Positions 1 to 7,473 of a DNA stretch of 13,072 bases are shown in pieces; within the stretch, counting starts at the first letter, position 1, and every line of letters begins with the position of its first letter. The DNA comes from RGIG4103 sp045644605 (GTDB lineage: Bacteria > Bacillota > Clostridia > RUG12999). The translations under genes were made by a program, and so were the position numbers. Location of the stretch: positions 1 to 13,072 of the forward strand of contig JAZRHB010000066.1 in NCBI GenBank assembly GCA_045644605.1. The letters run 5' to 3'. The notes below the pieces were generated by a model. It was given only the letters and a program-made list of their open reading frames with translations, was not told the DNA's origin and did not search any database.

Positions 1-20
1 GCAAATATTTGATATAATAA
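1..20. repeat. 20-bp direct repeat, copy 1 (copy 2 at 222-241)
   Basis: GCAAATATTTGATATAATAA occurs exactly here and at 222-241. The two copies bracket about 200 bp of non-coding DNA. Each contains TGATATAAT, an extended -10 promoter element, at 11-18 and 232-239. Copy 1 starts at the window edge, so the true repeat may be longer. In this copy ATTTGATA (7-14) also has an inverted partner TATCAAAT at 23-30; copy 2 lacks that partner. Confidence 0.8.
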
Positions 21-52
21 TTTATCAAATCTGTTTGTGAAAATAATAATGA

Positions 53-83
53 AAGGAACTGCGAAAGGCAGTTCCTTTTTTAT
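53..83 (+). terminator. Intrinsic terminator
   Basis: A 10-bp perfect stem, AAGGAACTGC (53-62) with GCAGTTCCTT (68-77), closes a GAAAG loop and is followed by a T tract. It fits Rho-independent termination on the + strand of a transcript entering from the left, whose gene is outside the window or which starts near base 25. The T tract runs into the flanking duplication of the miniature element. Confidence 0.8.
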
Positions 84-232
84 TTGTTTGCTTTATGCTA
101 CAGACAAACTTCACCTCTCGGCGTACCTGTGTACGCCATCGGGCAAGGGCTACGCCTTCAGTTTGTCCATTCTGCACTATTTTCTCCCAGCCCACCTAGA
201 CAACAGCACAGACCGCATAAAGCAAATATTTG
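81..232. mobile_element. Probable MITE-like miniature inverted-repeat element
   Basis: TTTGCTTTATGC at 87-98 has its exact reverse complement GCATAAAGCAAA at 215-226, giving 12-bp terminal inverted repeats around a 140-bp body. Directly outside both ends is the same hexamer TATTTG (81-86 and 227-232), as expected for a target-site duplication. There is no transposase and no credible ORF inside; the short frame spanning it lacks a ribosome binding site and similarity. Inside is an 8-bp inverted repeat (GACAAACT 103-110, AGTTTGTC 160-167) enclosing a 7-bp hairpin (GGCGTAC 120-126, GTACGCC 131-137). The element lies between two terminators, a neutral place for insertion. No family is assigned. 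The 20-bp direct repeat overlapping the right end complicates the boundary. Confidence 0.55.
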
Positions 233-241
233 ATATAATAA
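222..241. repeat. 20-bp direct repeat, copy 2
   Basis: This is the second exact copy of the repeat at 1-20. Its first 5 bases are the right tip of the proposed miniature element, the next 6 are the proposed target duplication, and the last 9 are flank. The sequence upstream of the embedded TATAAT (234-239) has no recognisable -35 box, and transcription rightwards would meet the hairpin at 241 at once. Confidence 0.8.
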
Positions 242-276
242 ATTAAAGCCGTGGACAAATGTCCACGGCTTTAATT
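241..276 (-). terminator. Intrinsic terminator of the OPT-pqqD operon
   Basis: A perfect 16-bp stem, 241-256 paired with 261-276, closes a 4-base AAAT loop. The GC core is GCCGTGGAC with GTCCACGGC, flanked by A/T pairs that supply the T run on the minus strand. The stem touches the stop codon of the PqqD-family gene (276-278). Confidence 0.85.
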
Positions 277-626
277 TATTCTTTATTCAGTGTAATAAAC
301 CCATAGCTTTCGAGGATTTGGATATATTTTGCAAGGCGTTCATAAAGCGGATGTGCAGTTTTGCCGAACCTTTTTTCCACATCTTCGCCAAGCGAAGTAA
401 TATCCCTTTCTCCGTCAAGAATTGTCCAGATGAAACTTCCCATTTCGTCAAGATGGATATAACTTACAGGCGGTTTTTTAAACAACTTCTGTGCTATCCT
501 GTTCATAAGTCCTGTATTCTCTATTGAAAGAATTACAAGCCCTTCCTCGTCTTTCGACCAGGCAATCCCCTCTTTACGTTCGGGTTTATTATCAAGATAA
601 TTTGCGTTTATTTTCTTACTTCTCAT
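276..626 (-). CDS. PqqD-family protein (RRE-like fold)
   Basis: This 116-aa protein belongs to the PqqD family (PF05402), small winged-helix-like proteins that in RiPP pathways bind leader peptides and present them to a maturase. Residues 59-110 carry the family pattern: LDEMGSFIWTILDGERDI (59-76), an acidic helix, and a C-terminal helix ending ILESYGFI. About 55 residues precede this core, including basic and Phe/Pro stretches (FKKPP at 49-53). The ATG lies one base after the TGA of the OPT gene, so the two are surely co-transcribed and probably translationally coupled; no strong Shine-Dalgarno is seen. No radical SAM maturase or precursor peptide is nearby, so a role in PQQ synthesis is not supported. 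A role linked to the transporter, such as peptide binding, is inference. Confidence 0.8.
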   Translation of the reverse strand: MRSKKINANYLDNKPERKEGIAWSKDEEGLVILSIENTGLMNRIAQKLFKKPPVSYIHLDEMGSFIWTILDGERDITSLGEDVEKRFGKTAHPLYERLAKYIQILESYGFITLNKE

Positions 627-627
627 A

Positions 628-2529
628 TCAACTGCGTTTTTTCCATACAGAGAATTTAAGCACTGTAAGGATGATTATTGCAAAGAGAACAAGTCCGCCG
701 ATATTGGCAACTGCTGTCGGAATTCCGAGCATACCCGAAAGGTCAAGCATTTTATCAACACCAAACACCGCAAGAAGTGCAAGCAGGATACCTACAAGAC
801 CTTCACCGGCAATCATACCCGAGCAGAAAAGGATACCGTCGTTTACAATAGCTTTTTTCTTGTCTTCATCTTTTTTCATTTTGTCAAGTACAAGTCTGAT
901 AAGACCGCCTACCATGATACAAGCATTGAGCTGTACCGGGAGGTATACACCAATTGCAAACGGAAGTACCGGAATTCCGATAATTTCAACAACAACGGCA
1001 ATAAACACACCTGTGAACACAAGTGCCCACGGAAGATTTCCTTCCATTACGCCCTCGATGATGAGTTTCATAAGTGTTGCCTGAGGTGCTGCAAGCTGGT
1101 CGGAACCAAATCCCCAAGCGGAGTTGAGAAGATAAAGTGTTCCGCCGATTGCAAATGCCGCCGCAGTCACACCGATAAGCTCACCAATCTGCTGTTTAAT
1201 TGGTGTTGCACCAAGAAGGTAACCTGTTTTAAGGTCCTGAGATGTATCCCCTGCGATTGCAGATACGATACAGATGATTGAACCGATTGCAATTGCACTT
1301 ACCATACCTGCTGTGCCTACAAGACCTGTTGTTTTAAGGATGAGTGTTGTGATAAGAAGTGTTGCAATTGCCATACCAGAAACAGGGTTGTTACTGCTTC
1401 CTACAAGACCAACCATACGAGATGAAACAGTTGCAAAGAAAAATCCGAATACAACAACGATTATTGCACCAAGAAGTGTTACAGGGATTACCGGAACAAG
1501 CCAGATAAGAACTGTGATTACTGCAATTGCGATAAGCACGATTTTAAGACTTAAATCTTTTGATGTACGGTCGTTTGATATGGATTTTGCACCCGCCATA
1601 CTTTTCATTGCTCCGCCAAAAGTTTTAACAATAAGCGGGAGTGATTTTATAAGGCTGATGATACCGCCGGCAGCAAGAGCACCTGCGCCGATGTATCTGA
1701 TATATGTTCCCCAGATTGCGCCTGCGCCGCCATCGGCAAAAATTTCGCCGATCGTTGCCGTGCCCGGTGCAAGTACTATATTTTCACCGAAAAGCACGAT
1801 AAGCGGAATAAGCACAAGCCAGCTGAGCACGCCGCCCGCAAACATGTATGAAGAAATTCTTGCACCGCAGATGTAACCTACACTCATTACCGCAGGATAA
1901 ATCTGTGTGCCTATTTCGCCGGCATAACCTTTAACTCTGAAAGAAATTTCGCCTGATACAACCTTAAGTCCGTCGATGATGAATTTAAAGAGTGCCGCAA
2001 AACCCATACCCGCAAATACAGTAGATGCGTTTGCGCCGCCTTTTTCACCGGCAAGAAGAACTTCTGCACAGGCAGTTCCTTCCGGATAAGGAAGAATGCC
2101 GTGTTCTTTAACGATAAGTGCATTACGAAGCGGAACCATAAAGAATACGCCGAGAAGACCGCCGAGAAGCGCAATTGTTGTTATTTCAACAATGCTTGGT
2201 ACTTCAGCTTTACCTTCTGCCGCCCAGAGGAAAAGTGCCGGAAGTGTGAAAATTGCACCCGCCGCAAGAGATTCCCCTGCTGAACCGATTGTCTGCACAA
2301 TGTTGCTTTCAAGAATTGAGTTTTTGCGCATTATTACACGAATTACGCCCATTGAGATTACCGCTGCCGGAATTGATGCCGAAACTGTCATACCAACACG
2401 AAGTCCGAGGTATGCGTTTGCCGCACCGAATATAATTGAAAGGATAACGCCCATTATGATTGATGTAATCGTAATTTCGGGAGTTACTTTTTCAGCCGGA
2501 ATATACGGTTTAAACTGTTTATTATCCAT
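628..2529 (-). CDS. OPT-family oligopeptide transporter
   Basis: This 633-aa polytopic membrane protein belongs to the bacterial branch of the oligopeptide transporter family, proton-coupled importers of small peptides or metal-chelate compounds. Family signatures are visible: NIVQTIGSAGES (76-87), PYPEGTACAEVL (147-158), a SSRMVGLVGSSNNPVSGM stretch (369-386) and GDTSQDLKTGYLLGATP (427-443). Many hydrophobic segments run from residue 20 to the C terminus, which ends in a basic tail. I chose the ATG at 2527-2529, preceded by GGAG with 7-base spacing, over an in-frame GTG at 2556 that lacks a site. Length fits the family. It is the first gene of an operon with the PqqD-family gene, 1 base apart, behind a strong promoter at 2578-2606. 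The substrate cannot be read from sequence; peptide is the default. Confidence 0.93.
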   Translation of the reverse strand: MDNKQFKPYIPAEKVTPEITITSIIMGVILSIIFGAANAYLGLRVGMTVSASIPAAVISMGVIRVIMRKNSILESNIVQTIGSAGESLAAGAIFTLPALFLWAAEGKAEVPSIVEITTIALLGGLLGVFFMVPLRNALIVKEHGILPYPEGTACAEVLLAGEKGGANASTVFAGMGFAALFKFIIDGLKVVSGEISFRVKGYAGEIGTQIYPAVMSVGYICGARISSYMFAGGVLSWLVLIPLIVLFGENIVLAPGTATIGEIFADGGAGAIWGTYIRYIGAGALAAGGIISLIKSLPLIVKTFGGAMKSMAGAKSISNDRTSKDLSLKIVLIAIAVITVLIWLVPVIPVTLLGAIIVVVFGFFFATVSSRMVGLVGSSNNPVSGMAIATLLITTLILKTTGLVGTAGMVSAIAIGSIICIVSAIAGDTSQDLKTGYLLGATPIKQQIGELIGVTAAAFAIGGTLYLLNSAWGFGSDQLAAPQATLMKLIIEGVMEGNLPWALVFTGVFIAVVVEIIGIPVLPFAIGVYLPVQLNACIMVGGLIRLVLDKMKKDEDKKKAIVNDGILFCSGMIAGEGLVGILLALLAVFGVDKMLDLSGMLGIPTAVANIGGLVLFAIIILTVLKFSVWKKRS

Positions 2530-2546
2530 TTTTCTTTCTCCGTTCT

Positions 2547-2563
2547 GCCGCCTCACGTGCGGC
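2547..2563 (-). promoter_or_regulatory. Small GC-rich hairpin in the OPT leader
   Basis: GCCGC and GCGGC arms (5 bp) flank a 7-base loop in the predicted 5' untranslated region, between the expected start of transcription near 2571 and the GGAG ribosome binding site. No T run follows, so it is not a terminator. It could stabilise the message or affect initiation. The stem is short and may be chance. Confidence 0.3.
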
Positions 2564-2577
2564 GTTTAATCCGATAT

Positions 2578-2606
2578 ATTATATCACATATTTTTGCAAA
2601 TTGCAA
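2578..2606 (-). promoter_or_regulatory. Promoter of the OPT-pqqD operon
   Basis: On the minus strand, TTGCAA (2601-2606) is followed after 17 bases by TATAAT (2578-2583), preceded by TG at the extended -10 position (TGATATAAT). The predicted start near 2571 leaves a leader of about 42 bases. The -35 box sits just after the stop codon of the SLH gene, and no terminator separates them, so read-through from upstream is possible. Confidence 0.8.
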
Positions 2607-2609
2607 CAA

Positions 2610-3743
2610 TTATCTTTTCAAAAATCTGTACAAAACTGCTGCAGCTTCCGCACGGGTTGCGTTGCCTTTCGGGTCAAAATTTCCCTCCTGATCTTTTCCC
2701 ATAATGATTTTCTCAAGATACGCAATTTTAACGCCGTTTTTATATATTTCGTCAACCTCATCAAAATCAGGAATAAGCTCGGTTGAATGGGTATTTTCGA
2801 AGCTTTTTGCATTGAAAGACCATTGTCTTGACAAATGAACTGCACGTGAAATAAGCTGTGCCATTTCTTCTCTTTTTATAGGCGTCTCTATAAACTCAAT
2901 AAACGAATTTCCCATAAGAGCAACATCGTAAGTCTGTATCATGTGTACATAATCGGCATACCACGGTTTTGAGGAAGCCTCCGTCATTTCTCCCGTAAAT
3001 ATATTAAATCCGAACCATTTGGAATCGTCTTTTTCTATAATGGGGAAAATCATTCTGCATAAAACAGCAACAAATTCTGCTCTTGTAATGGTGTCTTCGG
3101 GACAAAACTGCGAAACGCCGTTTACCGCTTCTGTTTTTCCTTTGAACAGACCCAGCTTTGTCATTTCCGAAACGATTTCGTAATACCATTCATTTTCATC
3201 TACATCAGAAAAGGTGATTTCCGAAGGAGTAATCCTGTTTATGTTTACAAGACCGTATTTTCTTTCTGCCATTTCGGCGCTTTCTTTGTTTATTTCTTCT
3301 TTAATATCCTCTACAAACGATGAGTTTAAATAATATGTTTTCAAAAACTCTTCATCATTGGATCCGGCAACATTTCTCAACATGGTCTGCACCTGATTTA
3401 ATGCAATAAATTGATATTTTGAACGAAACATATCAAGCTTTTCAATGTATTCATTCAGTTTTTTTCTGTTGGATGATGAAAGAACATCCTTTGTGAAGCA
3501 CAGGTCATAAAGCTTATATCCAAGCTCTGACTTGATATAGTCGGAACGAAAATTGAAAATTTCCGCTTCCTCGTCAAGCATTTCAAAGAGCTCATCAATT
3601 TCAACAGAAAGCTCTTTAAAGCTTGTTGCTCTTGCCCTTTTGGAGCCGGCCGCTGCATATGAACATATAGTAAAACTTGCCATAGTCAAAGCAAAAACAA
3701 GCAAAAGTGTCATAGCTTTTATAAATATTTGTTTCTTTTTCAT
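2610..3743 (-). CDS. S-layer homology (SLH) domain surface protein
   Basis: This 377-aa protein is predicted to be exported and bound to the cell wall. Residues 1-31 form a signal peptide: basic start MKKKQIFIKA, a hydrophobic core, then SYAAAG. Residues about 35-170 are charged and probably helical and match no family I recognise. Three SLH repeats follow, at about 178-231 (FSDVDENEWYYEIV, then TRAEFVAVLCRM), 258-302 (KREEMAQLISRAV) and 324-376 (TRAEAAAVLYRFL). SLH triplets typically bind pyruvylated secondary cell wall polymer. The repeats are C-terminal. A very strong AGGGGG site lies 7 bases before the ATG. The gene starts 45 bases after the PepD stop with no terminator between, so co-transcription is likely. 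What the N-terminal domain does is unknown. Confidence 0.9.
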   Translation of the reverse strand: MKKKQIFIKAMTLLLVFALTMASFTICSYAAAGSKRARATSFKELSVEIDELFEMLDEEAEIFNFRSDYIKSELGYKLYDLCFTKDVLSSSNRKKLNEYIEKLDMFRSKYQFIALNQVQTMLRNVAGSNDEEFLKTYYLNSSFVEDIKEEINKESAEMAERKYGLVNINRITPSEITFSDVDENEWYYEIVSEMTKLGLFKGKTEAVNGVSQFCPEDTITRAEFVAVLCRMIFPIIEKDDSKWFGFNIFTGEMTEASSKPWYADYVHMIQTYDVALMGNSFIEFIETPIKREEMAQLISRAVHLSRQWSFNAKSFENTHSTELIPDFDEVDEIYKNGVKIAYLEKIIMGKDQEGNFDPKGNATRAEAAAVLYRFLKR

Positions 3744-3788
3744 AATACTTCCCCCTATATAAAACGGAATGCCGCTGCAAACCCAATA

Positions 3789-5207
3789 TTATCTTAATGC
3801 CGCAAGAACATTTATGATAAGCTCATAAATTGCCTTTGTTGATGATACAGAAAGGCGTTCTTTTGTTGTATGAACATCGTGCATTTCGGGGCCGATGGAA
3901 ATACAGTCAATGCCGTCGATATTATCGGCAAAAACGCCACATTCAAGTCCTGCGTGTATTGCGCGCACAAGCGGATACTCGCCAAACTTTTCTTTATATT
4001 TTTCTTTATAAAGCTCCTGCAAGGCCGAATCGGATTTAAATTCCCACGGCGGATAATGACCGAAGGTTTCAACATTTGCACTTATCTTTTCAGCAAAAGC
4101 TTTCATTTTGTTTTCAAGGTCAATAAGTCCTGCTTTTTTGTTGCTGCGAAGAGCATAGTGCATAATAATTTCTGTTTCTTCTGTTTTAAGTATGCCGAGA
4201 TTGAGCGATGTTTCAACAAGCCCGTCAATTTCCCTGCTCATTTCCATAACACCGTCGGGTGTAGTGGAAAGCGCAAAAACAAATCCTTCGCAAAGCTCTT
4301 TTTCAAAAACATCAAATTCGCCGTTTTCTCCCAAAACAATTTCGTATACAAATCCGGGTTCTTTCGCAGCAATTTCTCCCTTTTTATCCGCCGCAAATTC
4401 TTTTATTTTTTCGTAAGCCTCCGGATTTTGCACTACAATATGCGCCGCCGACGCATTTGGAATTGCATTGGCTTTATCGCCGCCGTTTACACTTATTATG
4501 TCTATATCAAAAGTTTCTTTTGCAAACTGAAGAATTTGCCCCATAAGGATGTTGGCATTTACCCTTTTTTTATCAATTTCAACGCCCGAATGTCCGCCCC
4601 GAAGTCCTTTTAATGCTATTTTAATTTCCGTACCCTTCTTTTTTACCCTTTTAATAGGAAATATCATACGAAAATCACTGCCACCGGCACACGATACCGT
4701 CAGGATTTCCTGTTCTTCGGAGTCCATATTTATCATTCTCTTGCCGATGAGTTTATCAAACTGAAGCTTTCCCGCACCGATAAGACCGATTTCCTCATCA
4801 ATTGTGAAAACCGCTTCAATCGGAGGATGAGAAAGTTCTTTATTTTCCAGAATTGCCATAATCATTGCAACGGCAATACCGTTGTCTGCACCAAGGGTTG
4901 TACCACGTGCTTGTAAATAGTCGCCGTCAAGGAATATGTCAAGACCGTCTGTTTCAAAGTTTATATCAATACCCTCGTCCTTCTGGCATACCATATCAAG
5001 ATGACCCTGCAGGATTACGGGAGATGCATTTTCATATCCTTCCGATGCAGGTTTATAAATAATAACATTATTTACATCGTCTCGTACATATTCAAGAGAA
5101 TGTTTTTTTGCAAACTTTTCGCAATAGGCACTTATTTTTTCCATATTCCCCGACCCGCGCGGAATACGGCTTATTTCTTCAAAATATTTGAAAACTGTTT
5201 CGGACAT
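3789..5207 (-). CDS. pepD: PepD-type aminoacyl-histidine dipeptidase (peptidase M20C)
   Basis: This 472-aa enzyme is a cytoplasmic dinuclear-metal dipeptidase of the Xaa-His dipeptidase/PepD family, cleaving dipeptides to amino acids. The metal and catalytic pattern is visible: QGHLDMVCQK (His69, Asp71), LGADNGIAVAM (Asp108), DEEIGLIGA (Glu138-Glu139), MDSEE (Asp162), and a C-terminal His in HDVHTTKE around 443-446. The lid domain falls between about residues 180 and 390. Length matches the family. The start is the ATG at 5205-5207, preceded by GGGAGG with 7-base spacing; an in-frame TTG at 5222 adds 5 residues that overlap that site. It probably leads an operon with the SLH gene. Its position near an OPT transporter suggests intracellular use of imported peptides, which is inference. 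Confidence 0.93.
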   Translation of the reverse strand: MSETVFKYFEEISRIPRGSGNMEKISAYCEKFAKKHSLEYVRDDVNNVIIYKPASEGYENASPVILQGHLDMVCQKDEGIDINFETDGLDIFLDGDYLQARGTTLGADNGIAVAMIMAILENKELSHPPIEAVFTIDEEIGLIGAGKLQFDKLIGKRMINMDSEEQEILTVSCAGGSDFRMIFPIKRVKKKGTEIKIALKGLRGGHSGVEIDKKRVNANILMGQILQFAKETFDIDIISVNGGDKANAIPNASAAHIVVQNPEAYEKIKEFAADKKGEIAAKEPGFVYEIVLGENGEFDVFEKELCEGFVFALSTTPDGVMEMSREIDGLVETSLNLGILKTEETEIIMHYALRSNKKAGLIDLENKMKAFAEKISANVETFGHYPPWEFKSDSALQELYKEKYKEKFGEYPLVRAIHAGLECGVFADNIDGIDCISIGPEMHDVHTTKERLSVSSTKAIYELIINVLAALR

Positions 5208-5279
5208 TTGTTTTCCTCCCAAGAATAATTTGTATTATTACAATATAAAATAGTTTAAATAATAATTAAGGGTGATATT
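5208..5279. promoter_or_regulatory. Divergent AT-rich control region between pepD and a membrane-protein gene
   Basis: This 72-bp region serves two divergent genes. For pepD a weak match is TTTAAA (5254-5259) and TAATAC (5232-5237) with 16-base spacing on the minus strand. For the rightward gene I find an AAGGG ribosome binding site (5268-5272) but no convincing promoter. An inverted repeat TTGTA-TTAT-TACAA (5230-5243) overlaps the pepD -10 candidate and could be an operator, but it is short and AT-rich. Confidence 0.35.
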
Positions 5280-5819
5280 ATGTTTGTTTTCGCACTTTTT
5301 GCAAGCCTTTTTCCGCTTGCACTTCTTATATATGGTATTATAACAATGAACAGTAGCGTTTTATTCGGGGCAGTCTCTGCGCTTGCTTCTTTTGCCACTG
5401 CCATATTAATCCAAAAAAAATTTATATTCCTTAAAAAAGCAACATTCAATCTTTGTATTGCATTTATTTTAATGTCGGTTTTTGCAGGAACGGTTTTGGG
5501 TTTTTATGAGCTTATTCCATGGTGGGACAAACTTCTTCATTTCCTGTCTGGATTATTATTTGCACAAATTGGCAAAGAAATTTATATATTTTACGGCGGA
5601 AACAAAAAAAACAACCGACTTTATATTTTGTTTTCCATTTCCTTTGCTTTTGGCGTTGCCGGACTTTGGGAAATATGGGAATTTACCGGCGACAATATTT
5701 TAAAAACCAACGCGCAAGGTGGCTCACTTACTGATACAATGCTTGATATAATCTTCGGTTGTGTCGGTGCACCTCTGCTTTTTATATACACTCTTTTATT
5801 CCGCAAAAACAGAATATAA
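5280..5819 (+). CDS. DUF2238/YjdF-like integral membrane protein
   Basis: This 179-aa protein has about five hydrophobic segments (near 3-20, 27-44, 58-76, 86-98 and 112-130, with a last one at 154-173), so it is an inner membrane protein. The pattern WWDKLLHFLSG (81-91), then WEIWEFTGD (about 129-137) and GSLTDTMLDIIFGCVGA (about 147-163), matches my recollection of the DUF2238/YjdF family, in which acidic and His residues sit near the membrane surface. No biochemical role is established for the family. AAGGG lies 7 bases before the ATG. It stands alone on the + strand between two minus-strand units and ends in front of a bidirectional terminator at 5901-5931. A loosely related VanZ-like fold is an alternative. 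Confidence 0.75.
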   Translation: MFVFALFASLFPLALLIYGIITMNSSVLFGAVSALASFATAILIQKKFIFLKKATFNLCIAFILMSVFAGTVLGFYELIPWWDKLLHFLSGLLFAQIGKEIYIFYGGNKKNNRLYILFSISFAFGVAGLWEIWEFTGDNILKTNAQGGSLTDTMLDIIFGCVGAPLLFIYTLLFRKNRI

Positions 5820-5900
5820 TTATTTTACCATAATCATTATGTTAAATCAACCAAAGAAAAACAATTCCTTAAATTTTATATCTACTGGCACTTCAAAAAC

Positions 5901-5931
5901 AAAAAAGCCGCTGAAATTCAGCGGCTTTTTT
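5901..5931. terminator. Bidirectional intrinsic terminator
   Basis: A perfect 14-bp stem, AAAAAAGCCGCTGA (5901-5914) with its complement at 5918-5931, and a 3-base loop. The A and T runs at the base serve both the rightward membrane-protein gene and the leftward putP, whose stop codon begins at 5935. Confidence 0.9.
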
Positions 5932-5934
5932 AAA

Positions 5935-7410
5935 TTAATCGTCGATTGAATTGTCTGTTGCTCTTTTATAAATTGCAACAACTTCGTCGGACGGTGCTTT
6001 TGAGATAAGTGTAGCAATAATTGCTACAACAAGACCTGCAACAAAGCCCGGAAGAATTTCGTATATTCCGGTAGATGCTTTGTAGTACAAAAGCCATACT
6101 ATATCAACAACCGCACCTGCAACAATACCTGCAACTGCACCAGCGTATGTAAAGCGTTTCCAGAACAGCGAAAGAATTACAACCGGTCCGAATGCTGCAC
6201 CGAAAAGTCCCCATGCATTTTCAACCATATCCATAATTGTTCCGCATTTTCCGCTGGCAACCATAAAGTATGCAATTACGGAAATGATAACAACTACAAG
6301 TCGTCCAACCCAAAGAAGCTCTTTTTCGGATGCATTTTTCTTGATTACTGGTTTATAAATATCACTTGTGAATGAGGATGATGCAACAAGAAGCTGTGAA
6401 TCTGCTGTTGACATTGATGCCGCAATAATTGCAGAAAGAAGAAGTCCTGCAATAAACGCCGGGAATAATTTGTTAACAATTGCTATGAAAACAAGCTCCT
6501 GACTTGCAACTTCAAGTGTGCCCATTCCAACCATTATTCTGCCGTATGTAGCAATAAATGCTGCTGCGCCAAGTGTAAGGATAACCCATACAATTGAAAC
6601 TGTAGCAGATTTTTTAATCATACTCGGTTTTTCAATACTCATAAATCTTACAAGGATATGCGGCATACCGAAATATCCCAGACCCCAAACAAGACCTGAA
6701 ATAATTTCTGACGGAGGTGCTGCAAACGGGTTTGTGTTGAATGCAGAGCTGTTGTACAGAATGTTTAAGCTTTCAGGATTGAGGTTCTGTGTGAATTTAA
6801 TTATAATCGGCACTGCAAGAAGTGCAACAAGCATCAAAATTCCCTGGAAAAAGTCAGTCCAGCAAACAGCTTTATATCCGCCGAGGAATGTATATACAAG
6901 AACGATAGCAGCAAATATTATAAGTGCAACCTGCGGGTCAACACCCGGAAGCACGTTTGTAAATACGCCCTGTCCGGCTTTAAACGCTGATGCAACATAG
7001 ATTGTGAAGCTGATTAAAAATACTACCGCACAGATGATTTTAAGTGCCGGGTTGCTGGTTGCAAATCTGTTTGAAAGGTACTGCGGAAGTGTGATTGAAT
7101 CGCCTGCCGCTTTTGAGAATTTGCGAAGTCTTTTTGCAAGGATAATCCAGTTAAGAGCTGTACCGATTGCAAGACCTACTGCAATCCAGACCTGACCAAG
7201 ACCTGCCGCAAGGATACTTCCCGGAAGACCCATAAGGAGCCAGCCACTCATATCGGAAGCCTGTGCGCTCATTGCCGTAACCCACGGACCCATTGAACGT
7301 CCGCCTAAAAAATATTCTTTTTCTCCGTTTGCACTCTTTGCTTTTACAAAGAAATATACGCCGATTGCCAGCATTGCAACGAAGTAAACAATAAGTGCAA
7401 GAATTTTCAT
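5935..7410 (-). CDS. putP: Sodium/proline symporter (SSS family, PutP type)
   Basis: This 491-aa membrane protein imports proline with Na+. Near the N terminus, SAQASDMSGWLLMGLPG (48-64) is the PutP signature; Asp53 and Ser55 correspond to the Na+-site residues Asp55 and Ser57 of E. coli PutP. SMSTADSQLL (332-340) supplies Ser334 and Thr335, matching Ser340/Thr341. GYFGMPHILVRFMSI (245-259) is also typical. Length and the roughly 13 hydrophobic segments fit. The ATG at 7408-7410 is preceded by GGGGGG with 7-base spacing; an in-frame TTG at 7431 lies upstream of that site and is rejected. Transcription starts from a perfect consensus promoter at 7442-7470, suggesting strong expression. Another solute of the SSS family is possible, but the match to PutP is good. 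Confidence 0.93.
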   Translation of the reverse strand: MKILALIVYFVAMLAIGVYFFVKAKSANGEKEYFLGGRSMGPWVTAMSAQASDMSGWLLMGLPGSILAAGLGQVWIAVGLAIGTALNWIILAKRLRKFSKAAGDSITLPQYLSNRFATSNPALKIICAVVFLISFTIYVASAFKAGQGVFTNVLPGVDPQVALIIFAAIVLVYTFLGGYKAVCWTDFFQGILMLVALLAVPIIIKFTQNLNPESLNILYNSSAFNTNPFAAPPSEIISGLVWGLGYFGMPHILVRFMSIEKPSMIKKSATVSIVWVILTLGAAAFIATYGRIMVGMGTLEVASQELVFIAIVNKLFPAFIAGLLLSAIIAASMSTADSQLLVASSSFTSDIYKPVIKKNASEKELLWVGRLVVVIISVIAYFMVASGKCGTIMDMVENAWGLFGAAFGPVVILSLFWKRFTYAGAVAGIVAGAVVDIVWLLYYKASTGIYEILPGFVAGLVVAIIATLISKAPSDEVVAIYKRATDNSIDD

Positions 7411-7441
7411 TGTTGTTCCCCCAATTTTCAAAATATGAATT

Positions 7442-7470
7442 ATTATACCACAATTGGCATCTTATGTCAA
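7442..7470 (-). promoter_or_regulatory. Perfect consensus promoter of putP
   Basis: TTGACA (7465-7470), a 17-base spacer and TATAAT (7442-7447) on the minus strand, with TG at the extended -10 position (TGGTATAAT). It starts 3 bases after the upstream gene's stop codon. The predicted leader is about 25 bases and contains the G-rich ribosome binding site. Confidence 0.9.
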
Positions 7471-7473
7471 TTA

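Noticed and set aside
37..246. 69-codon + strand frame at the left end
   Set aside because: It runs through a terminator hairpin, the miniature element and a direct repeat, has no ribosome binding site and no protein-like composition.
276..626. PQQ biosynthesis or a RiPP gene cluster
   Set aside because: A PqqD-family domain alone is not enough; no PqqA-like precursor, radical SAM maturase or PqqB/C gene is nearby.
524..2569. Long + strand frames opposite the OPT gene (524-1084, 1274-1876, 2096-2569)
   Set aside because: They are complementary-strand shadows of a clear transporter gene; they lack ribosome binding sites and have repetitive Ile/Thr/Pro composition typical of antisense frames.
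3870..4613. 247-codon + strand frame
   Set aside because: It lies fully antisense to pepD, whose catalytic motifs are intact; Phe- and Lys-rich content reflects the opposite strand.
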